Assembly: GCA_038501625.1 (NCBI GenBank)
Contig: JAZAYU010000062.1
Location: forward strand, 992,001-1,056,000
Direction: 5' to 3'
DNA: 64,000 nucleotides
Origin: Corbicula japonica
Lineage: Eukaryota > Mollusca > Bivalvia > Venerida > Cyrenidae
Numbering within the stretch: the first letter of the stretch is position 1; the number at the start of each line of letters is the position of its first letter. Below are positions 63,061 to 64,000 of this stretch, one piece after another. A program made the position numbers and the translations under genes. Under the pieces are notes generated by a model. That model had not been told where the DNA came from, made no database searches, and saw only the letters and a program-made list of their open reading frames with translations.

Positions 63061-64000
63061 GAGGCAGTGCCTTAGTTCATATTACTTTAAACATATGTTC
63101 GTGAGTACATTTGCGCAAATTTTTTTTTCTCATGTGGATCAGTCCATTATTTTTCAGCGGGGAGCAAGATTTAACAAAATCTTGTGACGTGAACTACTTC
63201 TACAGTTTTTAAGATATTGACTTGAAACTTGATACATATGTTCGGCATGAAGTGTACATGTGTGTGACATATTTTTCTCATGTGGATCAGTCCATTATTT
63301 TTTGCAGGGGACATGATTAAACAAAATCGTGTTATGCAAAATTCTACAGTTTTTAAGATATAATACTTGAAACTAAAATTGTATGTTCTGCATGAAGTGC
63401 GCATGTAAGCGACATAGTTTTTTTGTAGATCAGTCCATTTTTTTTGGAGGGGAGCATTATTTAACAAAAACTTTTATTTTAAATCTTATGACGCAAACAA
63501 CTTCTCCAGTTTTCAAACATTAAACATATGTTTGTGAGTAGATTTCCATGACATACTTTGTTTCATGTGGATCAGTCCATTATTTTTTAGCAGGGAAGTA
63601 TGATTCAACAAAACCTTATGACACGAACTACTTCTACAGTTTTTAAGATATTCACTTGAAACTTGATACACATGTTCGGCATGAAGTGTAGATGTGCGTG
63701 ACATATTTTTCATGTGGATCAGTCCATTATTTTTTGCAGGGGACATGATTTAACAAAATCGTGTTATGCAAACTTCTACACTTACTAGGTCAACAGTTTT
63801 CAAGATATTGACTTGAAACTTTCAACATATGTTCGTGAGTACATTTGCGCAAATTTTCTTTTCGTCTCATGTGGATCAGTCCATTATTTTTCGGAGGGGA
63901 GCCCGATTTAACAAAATCTTGTGACGCGAACTACTTCTACAGTTTTTAAGATATTGACTTGAAACTTACTACATTTGTTTGTTATGAAGTGTAGATGTGT
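63061..64000. repeat. Tandem array, continued to the window edge
   Basis: The same 145-base units as 57110-59225 (CATGTGGATCAGTCCATTAT, CTACAGTTTTTAAGATATTG), with about six more units. It runs off the right edge. Confidence 0.88.

Overview
This window is nuclear DNA of an animal, most likely a bivalve or other mollusc. The evidence is intron-rich genes whose proteins are recognisably metazoan, AT-rich sequence, GT-AG introns, and a very heavy load of short DNA transposons, palindromic MITEs and tandem repeats. The mollusc assignment is an inference from gene and repeat style; no mitochondrial or ribosomal marker is present to prove it.

Three protein-coding genes and one intact transposase can be read. 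(1) ALG14 lies on the + strand (2198-7772) in five exons encoding 215 residues. It is the membrane anchor subunit of the ALG13/ALG14 UDP-GlcNAc transferase of N-glycosylation. (2) ERCC4/XPF lies on the - strand (36569 down to 11266) in 22 exons whose phases all agree, encoding 970 residues. It is the structure-specific nuclease of nucleotide-excision repair. It converges tail to tail with ALG14. (3) The 5' end of a large lipid transfer protein of the apolipophorin/apolipoprotein B type lies on the + strand (46488 onward). Five exons are seen and the rest lies beyond the right edge. (4) A complete Tc1-like transposon (44683-46225) with perfect terminal inverted repeats and an intact 339-residue DD34E transposase sits between XPF and the lipid transfer gene.

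The most striking observation is that gene edges have been tandemly amplified, repeatedly and independently. The end of XPF exon 4 is a five-fold array of a 78-bp unit. The unit is in frame, so the degenerate DEAH-box segment of the helicase-like domain is present five times, and each unit carries its own copy of the splice donor. Any donor choice would give an in-frame protein with one to five copies. XPF exon 2 has an extra copy of its acceptor and first part in a 92-bp repeat. XPF exon 16 has decayed copies of its end and donor downstream. ALG14 has a triplicated 5' flank and decayed copies of its last exon after the stop codon. The lipid transfer gene has a 32-bp minisatellite that replicates the exon 5 acceptor about 18 times.

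The rest is mobile and repetitive DNA. About 27 copies or fragments of one TTAA-flanked palindromic MITE (piggyBac-like ends) occur, together with a second family of about 135-bp hairpins and several larger hairpin-tipped elements. There is a 1.45-kb TIR element in ALG14 intron 1 that carries a terminal coding exon, a near-perfect 2 x 94-bp palindrome at 49433-49624, a nested 2.4-kb foldback at 38540-40970, and a 145-bp tandem array at 57110-64000 split by a 3.8-kb insertion.
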